Notes: generated by a model not told the origin, from the sequence alone. A stretch of 13,738 nt of DNA from JAMOAW01 sp039908535 (GCA_039908535.1 JAMOAW010000076.1:1-13738), one strand, 5' to 3'; numbered from the stretch's first letter, positions 1 through 8,321 are shown. Numbers and translations: made by a program.

Positions 1-83
1 TTTCGATTAAAAGCAGCATAGTGGGAGCGACTGTTAAAAATATTGACCATCTCAGACACTGGAAATTGCGTTTTTTGAGGCAT
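1..83 (-). CDS. possible partial CDS, N-terminus only
   Basis: Reading the minus strand from an ATG at 83-81, the frame stays open to the window edge and gives 27 codons beginning MPQKTQFPVSEMVNIFN. I do not recognise the protein. There is no strong Shine-Dalgarno sequence; the best purine run (GGACGG) lies more than ten bases upstream of the ATG. It has the same orientation as the upstream glycosyltransferase/DnaJ-like genes and is separated from the DnaJ-like stop by about 150 bp of AT-rich DNA that could hold its promoter. So short an open frame could be chance. Confidence 0.3.
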   Translation of the reverse strand, partial: MPQKTQFPVSEMVNIFNSRSHYAAFNR

Positions 84-237
84 AATGGGTCTACCGTCCA
101 ATGAGGAGAAAATAAAATAAAAATCATAAACAGAAGATAAAAAATAACCAAGTATCAGAGCTTATGGATGTTTAAAAATTGTCTTGACAACGGGGTCCAC
201 TTCAGTTTCGATATGGACAGGATAAAAAAAGCGCGCA

Positions 238-801
238 TCAATCCAACAACACCTCTGCCGCCGCCTGAATCTTGTGAAACATCTCCACCTCCCCCCCTTG
301 ATCTGGATGGTGTTGTTTGACCAACTCCCGGTAACGACTTTTAATCACTGACACGGTGACACTCTCCTCCAAACCCAAAACCATCAAGGCCTCAGACCGT
401 TGGCTGTGGCGATGCAATTGCCGCCAAAAACCCGCTAGCATCTCTTCTACTTGGTCCCGATCGACAGTTTCTAACTGAGAGGTGTCTAAATAATAGGCCC
501 GCAATGGATCCACGGGTTCTGGTAGGGAGTCGGACGAGGGAAGCCAGGGGGATAGGGAGATGTTTAGGCAATGGATCAATAAATCTTGATCCCCTTGTTG
601 ACGCAGGCGATCACGCAATAAATAGAGCAGATGAAAAAGCAAAAAATGAATCCGAAATAGTTGTAAAGAGTCCCCTAAATCGGCTTCAAAAAAAGGCGAA
701 ATGCGGTTTTTTTTTAACAGTTGACACAAAGCATACTCCCGCACCCCCTCTGGATGGGCCGTTAATATGGACTCCAAAAGATCCAACATCTTCTCGGTCA
801 T
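238..801 (-). CDS. DnaJ-related protein with C-terminal J domain
   Basis: This 187-residue protein carries a J-domain-like segment at its C-terminus (about residues 138-187). It includes the HPD signature at 165-167 inside KQHHPDQGG, which in J proteins stimulates the ATPase of DnaK/Hsp70. The N-terminal ~130 residues are helical and Leu-rich and resemble the DNAJ_related N-terminal domain known from proteobacteria; this is recognised by eye. There is no Gly/Phe region or zinc finger, so it is not DnaJ itself, and no signal peptide, so it should be cytoplasmic. Its ATG overlaps the TGA of the upstream TPR-glycosyltransferase gene as ATGA (798-801), indicating translational coupling and co-expression. 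A role in folding or presenting large glycosyltransferases or their acceptor is inference. The protein ends immediately after the third J-domain helix. Confidence 0.8.
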   Translation of the reverse strand: MTEKMLDLLESILTAHPEGVREYALCQLLKKNRISPFFEADLGDSLQLFRIHFLLFHLLYLLRDRLRQQGDQDLLIHCLNISLSPWLPSSDSLPEPVDPLRAYYLDTSQLETVDRDQVEEMLAGFWRQLHRHSQRSEALMVLGLEESVTVSVIKSRYRELVKQHHPDQGGEVEMFHKIQAAAEVLLD

Positions 802-2264
802 AACGCTCTCTGATTAACCAAAACGGCCAAATCCCGAACCACCCGTTTCATCACCCCACGCCAATCCCCTGGTTGGGACTGACGATATAAACGCATGTTG
901 GGATACCAGGGGGAATCTGAACGCTCTTGCAGCCAACGCCACTCCGAGGCCGTATGCAGTAAGGTCCAGGTGGGACAACCCAATCCACCCGCTAAATGGA
1001 CAATAGCGGTATCGGTGGAGATCAATAGATCTAAATGCAGCAAAACCGCAGCGGTTTCGGCAAAATCAGTCAGCTGAGTGGACAAATCTTCAACACCATG
1101 ACCCTCTGGCAATTGCGTCAACTGCTGGGCAGGTTGGCCTTTCTGCAAACTATAAAAACGCACCCCAGGCATCCCCAATAAAACAAAAAAATCGGCCAGT
1201 TGACAGGCTCGGCATCGATTGACCGCCGCCTCTGGATTGCCAGACCAAGAGAGTCCCACCTTCACCAGCCCATTCCCCCCACCCAACCGCTCACCCCAAT
1301 TGGCCAACAACCCAGATTCGGGACGCAAATAGGGCACTACACGACCAAAAGACTCTAAATGATTGAGTTGTAACACAAAGGGCAGACTCATCAACGGCAG
1401 GTGATAATCATATTCAAACGGAGGAGGAGCGTCGTCCTCCGGCTCTCTGGCCACCACCCGATCGGCTAACTTGGAACTACTCAACAGCCGCAACAGTTCC
1501 GGCTTACACTCCAAAAACAGCTCCCCACCCCGCTGACGTAAGGGAATCATAAAACGGGCAAACATCAAAGCATCGCCAAACCCCTGCTCGGTATAGAGAT
1601 AAATACGCTTACCAACCAACGACTCCCCCTGCCAACGAGGAACCGGACAGATACGCGGCGCACGATCCGGCAATTGCCACCGCCATTCATACTCTTGCCA
1701 CCCTTGGGCATAAGAGTCGGTCATCAACAGAGAAAAGGCCCGCCCCATGTGAATCCCAGCCCCTTGCGGATCTAACCGCAACGCAGCATCAAAAAAAAAC
1801 AGCGCATCCACATGACGGCCAAACTCTTGGGCAATCACCCCTAAATTATAATAGGCCATCCCCTGGTTGGGATCCTGTTGAATGGCGGTGTGATAATAGT
1901 TCACCGCCTTGGTCAAATCGCCTTCATTAAAATAAATATTACCCAAATTTACCAAAGCTGCGGCAAAATTTGGTTGCCATTGCACCGCCTGAAGCAAATG
2001 CTCTTTTGCATCCGCCAAACGGCCCTGAAGTTGTAAAAGAGCAGCTAAATGAAAATGATACATGGGATGGTTCTGATCTAGACCTACCGCTTTTTCAAAA
2101 AAATCCACGGCTAACCGCTCCCGTCCGGCCTGTTTGGCTATCAGGCCCAACACACCGTAGGCCTCGGCATTGTGAGGCGATTGAGCCAGCACTTGGGCCG
2201 CCAACCGTCCAGCGGTCGAGACATCTCCCGCCTGCAAACAGGCCTGGGCCTGGGCCATCCACAT
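798..2264 (-). CDS. TPR protein with GT-B glycosyltransferase domain (FlmG-like), second copy
   Basis: With the ATG at 2264 this is 488 residues. Residues 1-~190 are TPR repeats (for example GNIYFNEGDLTKAVNYYHTA), which bind protein partners. After an EYEWR linker at ~191-195 comes a glycosyltransferase-9/FlmG-type GT-B domain with EQGFGD at 226-231, VGLSWSGNP at 336-344, YSLQKG at 381-386 and DTAIVHLAG at 418-426. Caulobacter FlmG, with this architecture, glycosylates flagellin. It is a tandem paralogue of the gene at 2272-3792. Where that copy has GKPLHRHDPMRRRS, this one has GNPEAAVNRCRA, so a conserved His/Asp segment is missing and activity may differ. The frame stays open to a GTG at 2351 (517 residues), but that start would overlap the upstream gene by 80 bases. 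The ATG at 2264 lies 7 bases after the upstream stop and just before the first TPR. No start has a clear Shine-Dalgarno sequence. Confidence 0.85.
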   Translation of the reverse strand: MWMAQAQACLQAGDVSTAGRLAAQVLAQSPHNAEAYGVLGLIAKQAGRERLAVDFFEKAVGLDQNHPMYHFHLAALLQLQGRLADAKEHLLQAVQWQPNFAAALVNLGNIYFNEGDLTKAVNYYHTAIQQDPNQGMAYYNLGVIAQEFGRHVDALFFFDAALRLDPQGAGIHMGRAFSLLMTDSYAQGWQEYEWRWQLPDRAPRICPVPRWQGESLVGKRIYLYTEQGFGDALMFARFMIPLRQRGGELFLECKPELLRLLSSSKLADRVVAREPEDDAPPPFEYDYHLPLMSLPFVLQLNHLESFGRVVPYLRPESGLLANWGERLGGGNGLVKVGLSWSGNPEAAVNRCRACQLADFFVLLGMPGVRFYSLQKGQPAQQLTQLPEGHGVEDLSTQLTDFAETAAVLLHLDLLISTDTAIVHLAGGLGCPTWTLLHTASEWRWLQERSDSPWYPNMRLYRQSQPGDWRGVMKRVVRDLAVLVNQRAL

Positions 2265-2271
2265 GTCACAA

Positions 2272-3792
2272 TCACAGACTGTTTCTGTCAACTTTTTGCT
2301 CCAAGGCCTGCGCCAACCGTTCAACCACATCGGACCACGATTCCAAACCACTTTTTCGAAACAAACGCATCGTTGGATACCAAGGGGATGCCTCGCTCTC
2401 CAAAAACCAACGCCAATCCGCCGACACGGGTAAAAGCGTCCAGACCGGACGCCCCAAAGCTCCCGCTAAATGCGCAACAGAGGTATCAATGGTAATGACC
2501 AAATCCAAATTTTCAACAATCGCCGCCGTACAAGAAAAATCAGTCAAATAAGAGGATAAATCGGTCAACCACGCCATCTCTTGCTCCAGCACACTCCCCT
2601 TCCCCTTTTGCAAACTAAAAAATCGGCACCCCGACACCAAGGCCAAACGACGCAAATCCGTCAAAGAACAAGAACGCCTACGCATCGGATCATGGCGGTG
2701 CAACGGCTTACCCTCCCAGACCAACCCCACCTTCAAGCCCTCTCCCTCCAGACGCTCTTGCCACTCCCGGCACAACAAAGGATCACCCCGCAGATAAGGA
2801 ACCCCAATGGGCAACGGTTCCAACTGCCCACTTTTGTTCGAAAGTGTCTTATAAAGAACCCCAGGCAGGCTCATCAGAGGTATCTGAACATCAAACATCG
2901 CGCGAAACCGATCCGCCGCCATCCCCTGGCACACCCCCTGCTCCAACACCGGTTCCCACTCTGGATGCCCTTGCAATAAAGGCACAACACCCGCCAAACA
3001 AGAAAAATAGACCACAGCCCCAAAACGCTCTCGGAGGACAGGAAGATAACGGATAAATTGCAAGTTGTCACCAAAACCTTGCTCTGAAGTGACCAGAACC
3101 CTCTGACCAGAAATGGCCTCCCCTTGCCAACGAGGCAACACCACCGGCCAAACAACCTGAACGGGTTCCATCGCCAAACGCCACTCATACTCTAAAAAAC
3201 CCTCTTCCATCCGACCCACGGTCAACAACGCGAGGGCTTTATTGACATGGTAACTCGCCTGTTCACCATTGAGTTGAATCGCCCGGTCAAAACAATCCAA
3301 CGCCCGATCAAACTGCTGCTTGACTTTAAAACAGAGGCCCAAATTATTCCAAGCGACATCTAAATCTGGCTGCAAGCCCACCGCCCTCTCAAAACATGGA
3401 ATGGCGTTGTCCACTTGCCCCAAATCCACATAGGTATCCCCCAAAAAAAAGTGGGCCTGGGCATGATCCCCAGCCAAACGAATGGCCTCTTGAAAACGGT
3501 CCAAAGCCGCCAAAGTTTTGCCACGCAACTTGAGTATGTGCCCCAATTCCAAATGCCATTCCCCATGATCTGCTTCCAAAGCAATGGCACGACTCAAACG
3601 CATGGTGGCCCCCTCCAAATCACCAAGATCGCGCAATACCAACCCAGAGAGAAACCATCCCCCCGCATAATAATTATATTGAGACAAAATATGCGCATAA
3701 ATTGCAAAAGACTCTTGTAAACGGCCTCTCTTTTGCATATCCATTGCTTGGGTTACTAATTCCAAAAGGGGCTTCTGTTCGGTCAGATTCAT
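2272..3792 (-). CDS. TPR protein with GT-B glycosyltransferase domain (FlmG-like), first copy
   Basis: This 506-residue cytoplasmic protein has about five TPR repeats in residues 1-~195, then EYEWR at 201-205. A glycosyltransferase-9/FlmG-type domain follows, with EQGFGDNLQFIRYLP starting at 237, VGLVWEGKPLH at 355-365, FFSLQKG at 391-397 and DTSVAHLAGALGRPVW at 436-451. In Caulobacter FlmG the TPR half binds flagellin and the GT half transfers a nonulosonic acid; the same division of labour is inferred here. It is the first gene of a minus-strand unit running into the second TPR-GT and the DnaJ-like gene. It diverges from the Maf-like gene across 126 bp (3793-3918). The ATG at 3792 is the only reasonable start, with a weak purine stretch (AAAAG) directly before it. 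The sugar and acceptor cannot be read from the sequence; a polysaccharide or other protein target is possible. Confidence 0.87.
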   Translation of the reverse strand: MNLTEQKPLLELVTQAMDMQKRGRLQESFAIYAHILSQYNYYAGGWFLSGLVLRDLGDLEGATMRLSRAIALEADHGEWHLELGHILKLRGKTLAALDRFQEAIRLAGDHAQAHFFLGDTYVDLGQVDNAIPCFERAVGLQPDLDVAWNNLGLCFKVKQQFDRALDCFDRAIQLNGEQASYHVNKALALLTVGRMEEGFLEYEWRLAMEPVQVVWPVVLPRWQGEAISGQRVLVTSEQGFGDNLQFIRYLPVLRERFGAVVYFSCLAGVVPLLQGHPEWEPVLEQGVCQGMAADRFRAMFDVQIPLMSLPGVLYKTLSNKSGQLEPLPIGVPYLRGDPLLCREWQERLEGEGLKVGLVWEGKPLHRHDPMRRRSCSLTDLRRLALVSGCRFFSLQKGKGSVLEQEMAWLTDLSSYLTDFSCTAAIVENLDLVITIDTSVAHLAGALGRPVWTLLPVSADWRWFLESEASPWYPTMRLFRKSGLESWSDVVERLAQALEQKVDRNSL

Positions 3793-3918
3793 CTTTTAAA
3801 CACCCATATCAACACTCTAAATAAACATCACAACTGACTATAAATAAACAATTATTCTATATTTTTCAAGCATAATTCCAAACATGCACAAACCGACACA
3901 TTGAGGAGAGTGTTCACC
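3793..3918. promoter_or_regulatory. AT-rich divergent promoter region
   Basis: This 126-bp gap separates the divergent TPR-GT (minus) and Maf-like (plus) starts, so it should carry both promoters. It is very AT-rich. CATAAT at 3871-3876 is a plausible -10 for the plus-strand gene, but I see no convincing -35 partner, and no sigma-28 or sigma-54 signature typical of flagellar promoters. An 8-base inverted pair, AACACTCT (3811-3818) and AGAGTGTT (3907-3914), flanks most of the gap; the right arm overlaps the Maf ribosome binding site. Confidence 0.4.
3903..3910 (+). promoter_or_regulatory. ribosome binding site fixing the Maf-like start
   Basis: GAGGAGAG lies 8 bases before the ATG at 3919. 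The open frame could extend six codons upstream to a TTG at 3901, but that TTG touches this Shine-Dalgarno sequence, so ATG 3919 is preferred. Confidence 0.8.
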
Positions 3919-6411
3919 ATGTCCGAGCAACAGGATACCTTTGGTTCCTTCCTGGTAAACCAGTTTGGCGAATCCTATCTACCCGCCATCAATGGAGAAG
4001 TCTTTTCCCAGATGGGTTCTGATAACCTCTTTCAAAGCCATTACAACGACCTGTTAGAAAAAAAGGATGCCCTCTATATCCTTGTCGGAACCGATTCCGG
4101 CCTCTTGCTCCATTATATTTTAAAACAAAAAAAACAAGAGGGAACCCGGTACCTCTTTATTGAAATTCCCCAGGTGATCCACAAAATTCGCCAGCCCCCT
4201 TACCCCACCACCTTACCGCCCCATGTGGCCGTCTGCACCTTGGAGAGTTGGCTAAAACAGGCCGAAGATTTTTCCATAAAAGATTATTTCTATCTAAATA
4301 CCATCCAAATTATAAAATCCTTGGCTGTAATGGATGCCTTTCATCCAGAGTATGTACACCTTTGGAACCAATTCCAGGAACAATACGTTAAAATTATTTT
4401 TAACTTCAACATGGAAATCGGTTCGCAAACCTTCATGATCAAAGGCTTGGAAAATCTCGCAGAAAACCGTCACTCCTCCGCTTTGCTCAATGCCCTTTTC
4501 CAGGGACGCTCAGCGGTACTCCTAGCGGGTGGACCCTCCTTAGATGACTCTCTCCCTTGGGTGCGTGCCCATCGAGAAAAACTGGTGGTTTTGGCGGTAT
4601 CACGCATTGCCCCACAATTAATTCAGCACAAAATCACCCCTGATTTCATCTTTACAATTGATCCCCACAGCATGATTTTTCATCAGAGCAAAGAGATGCT
4701 CCATTTTTGGCCTCACGCACTCTTGATAAACATGTATCATGCCAACCCACAATTGCTCAGCCAATGGCAAGGGCGCAGCCTGTTTATGGGAATTCTCTTT
4801 CCCTGGGACACCCCTCTCAACGAAGAAAACCATCTTTTTAACGGCATCACCGTCTCCCATCAAGCCTTGGGAATGGCCGTCGTTATGGGATTTAAACAGG
4901 TCATATTGGGAGGATTTGACCTCTGTTTTAGTCAGAGCGGCTTTACCCACAACAAAGGCAGCGTCGAAAGGGAGATTGGTCCTTTTGCCGAATCCACCGA
5001 AATCCGCGTCGAAACCAATGGCGGTTGGCTGGCCGAAACCCGTTTCGATTTTGCCAGTGCCATTCCCAGCATGGAGGCATTGGCAACATTTGCCCTCAAA
5101 AACAACTGCCAAGTTCTGAACCCAGCCCCAGGCGCGGCCAAAATAGCATCCATTAAACACATTCCATTCGAAGAGATTGATCTTGGACCCACCCCAGAAA
5201 CCTCGGCCATGGACATCCTCAAAGAAAAACTCCCCATCGAAACCAGTCAAACCCGCTGTGACCATTATCAAAAAGTTTTAAAAGAGTTAGACCGCATGCG
5301 CAAAGAGTTTGTCCAGGTGAGAAATTTAACCATTGAAGCCATTAACTGCAATGCGGCTCTCTTTGGTCGCAAAGGTAAACTGCCAAATTTTAAATTTAAA
5401 CACCGCATGGATGCCATTGAACAAGAACTCGATCAAGAATATATCGTCGCCAGTCGCCTTGTCAAAAAATGGGGAATTCGAGAATTATTAAGGCTCTCCC
5501 GCCCAGATAAAAATAGAGATCTTACCTTTGATGAAACTGAAGAAAACACGAATCGCTACTATGTCAATTATCGAAACAGTGCGACGGACTTAATCCATCT
5601 ATTAGATGACATGAAAGAACGCATTCGCTGTCGTCTGGAAGAAGAAAAACCCAAAATAAATTTTCAAACCCTACTCGCCCAGTGGAAAAAAGATGACGTG
5701 CCAGGACGTTTAAAAGTTTGCCTCTACTACCGAGGCGAAACAATGGCCGATATCCCGCCCCCTTGGAAAGAACGCTGCCAAGAGTTGGAGCAGCTCTCCT
5801 TAGAAAAAATGAATGCCACAGAAAATACCTACACAGAATTTTGCATCCAGGATCAGGCCCAACCACAAATGATCCGTGTAAAAATCGTCACCCTGTTTCG
5901 CAACCGTGACGCCTCTAAACTGGAAACTTTTATGATTGGCCTTCAAGACAGCACCATCGCGGAAAAAACCAGTTTTATCCATCTGGCTGGTGGATATTTG
6001 GCCGAACTCAATGGAGATCTCGACACTGCCATCCGACATTATCGACAAATCACCTATGAATTTTTGCGTGCCGATGCCCTGCGCCATACCCTCTCTATTT
6101 TGTTACGTCAAAAGGATCTTCGCGCGGCTTTAGCCGTTTCCAAACGGTTATGTTCTTTATCGGCACTGCATATTCCCAATTATGCCGATCTGCTGCGCCT
6201 CACCGGGCAAAAAGAAGAGGCCATCGTTTTTTATGGCGATTATCTAAAAATTGTTCGAAAAGATTATATGACCCAATTTAAAATGGCTAAATTGTATGCC
6301 GAAATGGGCGAACAGGAGAAGGCTCTTCAAATTTTTCGGCAAATTTTAACCGAGGATCCCGACAACAAAGCCGCCCGTCTGTATATCGATCAACTGCAAC
6401 CGACCACCTAA
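3919..6411 (+). CDS. Maf/MptE-like (DUF115) motility-associated glycosyltransferase with C-terminal TPRs
   Basis: This 830-residue protein has the Maf/6-hydroxymethylpterin-kinase-like core. It shows AVLLAGGPSLDDSL at about 199-212, FTIDPH at 245-250 and a GGFDLCFSQSGFTH segment at 341-354, the Maf form of the conserved G-x-DL...G-x-(S/T)H motif. The preceding ~190 residues resemble the Maf N-terminal domain. A charged helical region follows (~430-600). The last ~145 residues form TPR-like helices, for example a repeat beginning MAKLYAEMGEQEKALQIFRQ. Maf proteins transfer pseudaminic or legionaminic acids to flagellin in the cytoplasm before export. It starts a plus-strand pair with the nucleotide-sugar dehydratase 4 bp downstream and is divergent from two FlmG-like proteins. 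It has no signal peptide or membrane segment. The family call is firm; the exact donor sugar is not determinable. Confidence 0.88.
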   Translation: MSEQQDTFGSFLVNQFGESYLPAINGEVFSQMGSDNLFQSHYNDLLEKKDALYILVGTDSGLLLHYILKQKKQEGTRYLFIEIPQVIHKIRQPPYPTTLPPHVAVCTLESWLKQAEDFSIKDYFYLNTIQIIKSLAVMDAFHPEYVHLWNQFQEQYVKIIFNFNMEIGSQTFMIKGLENLAENRHSSALLNALFQGRSAVLLAGGPSLDDSLPWVRAHREKLVVLAVSRIAPQLIQHKITPDFIFTIDPHSMIFHQSKEMLHFWPHALLINMYHANPQLLSQWQGRSLFMGILFPWDTPLNEENHLFNGITVSHQALGMAVVMGFKQVILGGFDLCFSQSGFTHNKGSVEREIGPFAESTEIRVETNGGWLAETRFDFASAIPSMEALATFALKNNCQVLNPAPGAAKIASIKHIPFEEIDLGPTPETSAMDILKEKLPIETSQTRCDHYQKVLKELDRMRKEFVQVRNLTIEAINCNAALFGRKGKLPNFKFKHRMDAIEQELDQEYIVASRLVKKWGIRELLRLSRPDKNRDLTFDETEENTNRYYVNYRNSATDLIHLLDDMKERIRCRLEEEKPKINFQTLLAQWKKDDVPGRLKVCLYYRGETMADIPPPWKERCQELEQLSLEKMNATENTYTEFCIQDQAQPQMIRVKIVTLFRNRDASKLETFMIGLQDSTIAEKTSFIHLAGGYLAELNGDLDTAIRHYRQITYEFLRADALRHTLSILLRQKDLRAALAVSKRLCSLSALHIPNYADLLRLTGQKEEAIVFYGDYLKIVRKDYMTQFKMAKLYAEMGEQEKALQIFRQILTEDPDNKAARLYIDQLQPTT

Positions 6412-6415
6412 ATGT

Positions 6416-7618
6416 ATGACCATGAACCAACAACCCTTACTGACACGCATTCTTGGCCGCAACCACTCCCTCTTTGCCGAGGATTTCGCCGCCCATCACA
6501 AAGATCTCTCCCGAACCGTGCGCGGTTCCCACCTGCTGGTGATCGGAGCAGCGGGTTCCATTGGCCGGGCCTTTGTCCGCCAAGTTGTGGCCCTGCATCC
6601 GGCCCGCCTGCATCTGGTGGATCCCAGTGAAAATAATTTAGTGGAATTGGTGCGCGAACTGCGTTCGGCAGATCTCGATTTACCAGTTGATTTTAAAACC
6701 TTTGCGATTGCCATGGGGTCGCTACCCTTCGAACGTTTTTTGGCCGATCACCCCCCATACAGCCACACACTTAATTTTGCCGCCCTCAAACATGTCCGCT
6801 CCGAACGCGACCCCTACACCCTGATGCGTCTTTTGGAGACCAATGTTTTAGCGGTGGATGCGCTTTTGTCACACCCCTCTATGCGGCAAAAAAATTTTTT
6901 CTCGGTCTCTTCCGACAAAGCGGTCAATCCCCAAAACGCTATGGGGGCAAGCAAGGCCTTTATGGAACGGGTGATGTTGACCCATTCCGAACAGGTGCAG
7001 GTCACGAGTTCCCGCTTTGCCAATGTGGCCTTTTCCGATGGCAGCCTATTGGATGGTTTTCAATATCGACTGCAAAAGGGCCAACCACTCGCCGCCCCTT
7101 CCGACGTGCGCCGTTATTTTATCTCCCATGAAGAGGCGGGACAATTATGTTTACTTGCTTGTTTTCTTGGTGAAAATAAGGATATATTTTTTCCGAAACC
7201 TGGCGATCTTCCCGATCTGATCACCTTTTCTGAAATCGCAACCCTATTTCTACAGGAGAAGGGCTATCAAGCCAAAAACTTTTCCACCGCCGAAGCCGCC
7301 CGTGCCTTTGCCGCCCAACGCGACCCCAAAAGCCCGGAATGGCCCTGCCATTTCGCCCCCAGCGACACCACGGGTGAAAAACCATTCGAGGAGTTTTACA
7401 CCCAACAGGAACGGGTTAATGAGAAGCGTTTTAAAAAAATCGGTCTCACCTCTCCCCCCCTGCCCGACCCCGACCAAGTGCGCCACGCCTTAAAACAACT
7501 CCACCACATCCAAACCTCTCCCCAATGGTCCCGGCAAGAGATGCTTTTCGTCTTACAATCGGTCGTGCCAGAACTTCTGCATGGGGAGAAAAACAGAGAT
7601 TTAGATCAAAAAATGTAG
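6416..7618 (+). CDS. PglF/CapD-like nucleotide-sugar 4,6-dehydratase (extended SDR)
   Basis: This 400-residue soluble Rossmann protein has GAAGSIG at 44-50 (NAD(P) binding), an acidic residue ending strand 2 (VDP, 68-70), AALKHV at 122-127 and SSDKAVNPQNAMGASK at 155-170. In the last motif the usual SDR YxxxK is MxxxK (Met166, Lys170), as in the PglF/CapD/WbpM branch. Those enzymes convert UDP-GlcNAc to a 4-keto-6-deoxy sugar, the first step toward bacillosamine and related amino sugars. Unlike full PglF/WbpM it has no N-terminal membrane domain. An extra ~110 C-terminal residues carry no motif I recognise. The start is ATG 6416 or 6422, directly after the Maf-like stop and without a clear Shine-Dalgarno sequence, suggesting coupled translation. 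Context suggests it supplies sugar for the neighbouring glycosyltransferases. Whether the nucleotide is UDP or GDP is not visible. Confidence 0.83.
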   Translation: MTMNQQPLLTRILGRNHSLFAEDFAAHHKDLSRTVRGSHLLVIGAAGSIGRAFVRQVVALHPARLHLVDPSENNLVELVRELRSADLDLPVDFKTFAIAMGSLPFERFLADHPPYSHTLNFAALKHVRSERDPYTLMRLLETNVLAVDALLSHPSMRQKNFFSVSSDKAVNPQNAMGASKAFMERVMLTHSEQVQVTSSRFANVAFSDGSLLDGFQYRLQKGQPLAAPSDVRRYFISHEEAGQLCLLACFLGENKDIFFPKPGDLPDLITFSEIATLFLQEKGYQAKNFSTAEAARAFAAQRDPKSPEWPCHFAPSDTTGEKPFEEFYTQQERVNEKRFKKIGLTSPPLPDPDQVRHALKQLHHIQTSPQWSRQEMLFVLQSVVPELLHGEKNRDLDQKM

Positions 7619-7625
7619 TTTTAAA

Positions 7626-7768
7626 ACATCATGCCCTGTGGGCAAAAAAATTAAAATCAAAGACAAAACCTTGGGGGATGAATCCCCCAAACCCCCTCTT
7701 TTTTTTTAAGACTTAAAAAAAAAGAGGGGGGGATTGGGGGGCGGTTCTCCGCCCCCCAAGGTCTTGAT
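7626..7768 (+). repeat. structured intergenic repeat, copy 1
   Basis: This is the first of five related elements. From left to right: an end hairpin TGCCC-TGT-GGGCA (7632-7644), an A-rich spacer, a small GGGGGA-TGAA-TCCCCC hairpin, an 18-bp stem (7692-7709 with 7713-7730, loop GAC) and a 9-bp hairpin GGGGGGCGG-TTCT-CCGCCCCCC (7736-7757), then AAGGTCTTGAT. The right terminus seen in other copies (TCCGATACAT) is degraded here, where it merges with the end of the arginine decarboxylase gene. It lies between convergent genes (dehydratase and decarboxylase), so it may act as a two-way transcription terminator. That role is inference. Confidence 0.9.
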
Positions 7769-7775
7769 CGGCATT

Positions 7776-8273
7776 TTACGGTAACAAAACCACCCCAGCA
7801 AAGGTACTTGAGACCGTCTGAACCACCCCTTCGGATGATATAGATAAAATTTCGGCCATAGCACGACCTCTATACGCCATATTTTCCTCGACCATTCCCC
7901 GAACAATGGCTTCTATTTCCGCCCCACTCCCATAACCTGAATGTTCCATAATCAATCCTGGTAACTCTGGATCCACTGGCACGCCGACCGCAACCGCCGA
8001 GGCGATTTGTTGACCGATTTCAGTGGAGTTCATTGTGGCATAGGCGATGGGGACCAAACGGCCTGGCAAAAGCGGTACCGGGGCAATTTTCTGACATCCA
8101 GGCGGGAGAATACTGGATAAGCGCACCAGATTGACATCTCCCACACCCGCCGCCAGCAAGGCCCGATCAAAGGCTGTTATCGGGTAGGTCGCATCTCCAA
8201 CACCCTTCACTAAAAAATAACGGGTAAGAAGCTCAAAACTCACTTTTGCTGCAATTGGCTCAACATTGCTCAT
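7776..8273 (-). CDS. pdaD: pyruvoyl-dependent arginine decarboxylase
   Basis: From ATG 8273 this is 165 residues, the usual size of the family. It contains LVRLSSILPPG with Ser53-Ser54. In the Methanocaldococcus jannaschii enzyme the equivalent Ser-Ser bond self-cleaves to give a beta chain and an alpha chain with an N-terminal pyruvoyl group. Glu110 in IMEHSGYG matches the catalytic Glu109 of that enzyme. The reaction is arginine to agmatine plus CO2, the entry to polyamine synthesis. The frame extends to a GTG at 8297, but AGGA (complement of 8283-8286) sits 9 bases before ATG 8273, which is preferred. No agmatinase or agmatine deiminase is adjacent. The gene is alone between two same-orientation copies of the repeat, and its stop codon lies in the degraded right end of copy 1. 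Confidence 0.9.
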   Translation of the reverse strand: MSNVEPIAAKVSFELLTRYFLVKGVGDATYPITAFDRALLAAGVGDVNLVRLSSILPPGCQKIAPVPLLPGRLVPIAYATMNSTEIGQQIASAVAVGVPVDPELPGLIMEHSGYGSGAEIEAIVRGMVEENMAYRGRAMAEILSISSEGVVQTVSSTFAGVVLLP

Positions 8274-8321
8274 CGTTTCAATTCCTAACAAGTACACACG
8301 ACTTTTTATTTTCGTAATGGA

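Noticed and set aside
184..189. Consensus TTGACA -35 box on the plus strand
   Set aside because: There is no -10 at suitable spacing and no plus-strand gene downstream. It is part of a small TTGTC-TT-GACAA inverted repeat and is probably chance.
1970..2551. 193-codon plus-strand open frame across the junction of the two TPR-GT genes
   Set aside because: It is antisense to two well-supported coding regions, with no domain and no ribosome binding site.
3811..3914. 8-base inverted pair AACACTCT / AGAGTGTT flanking the divergent promoter gap
   Set aside because: The arms are ~88 bases apart and one is mostly explained by the Shine-Dalgarno sequence, so a shared operator is not supported beyond coincidence.
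4618..5271. 217-codon antisense open frame inside the Maf-like gene
   Set aside because: The sense strand carries the recognisable GGPS and GGFDL motifs. The antisense product has no recognisable domain and is a shadow of codon bias.
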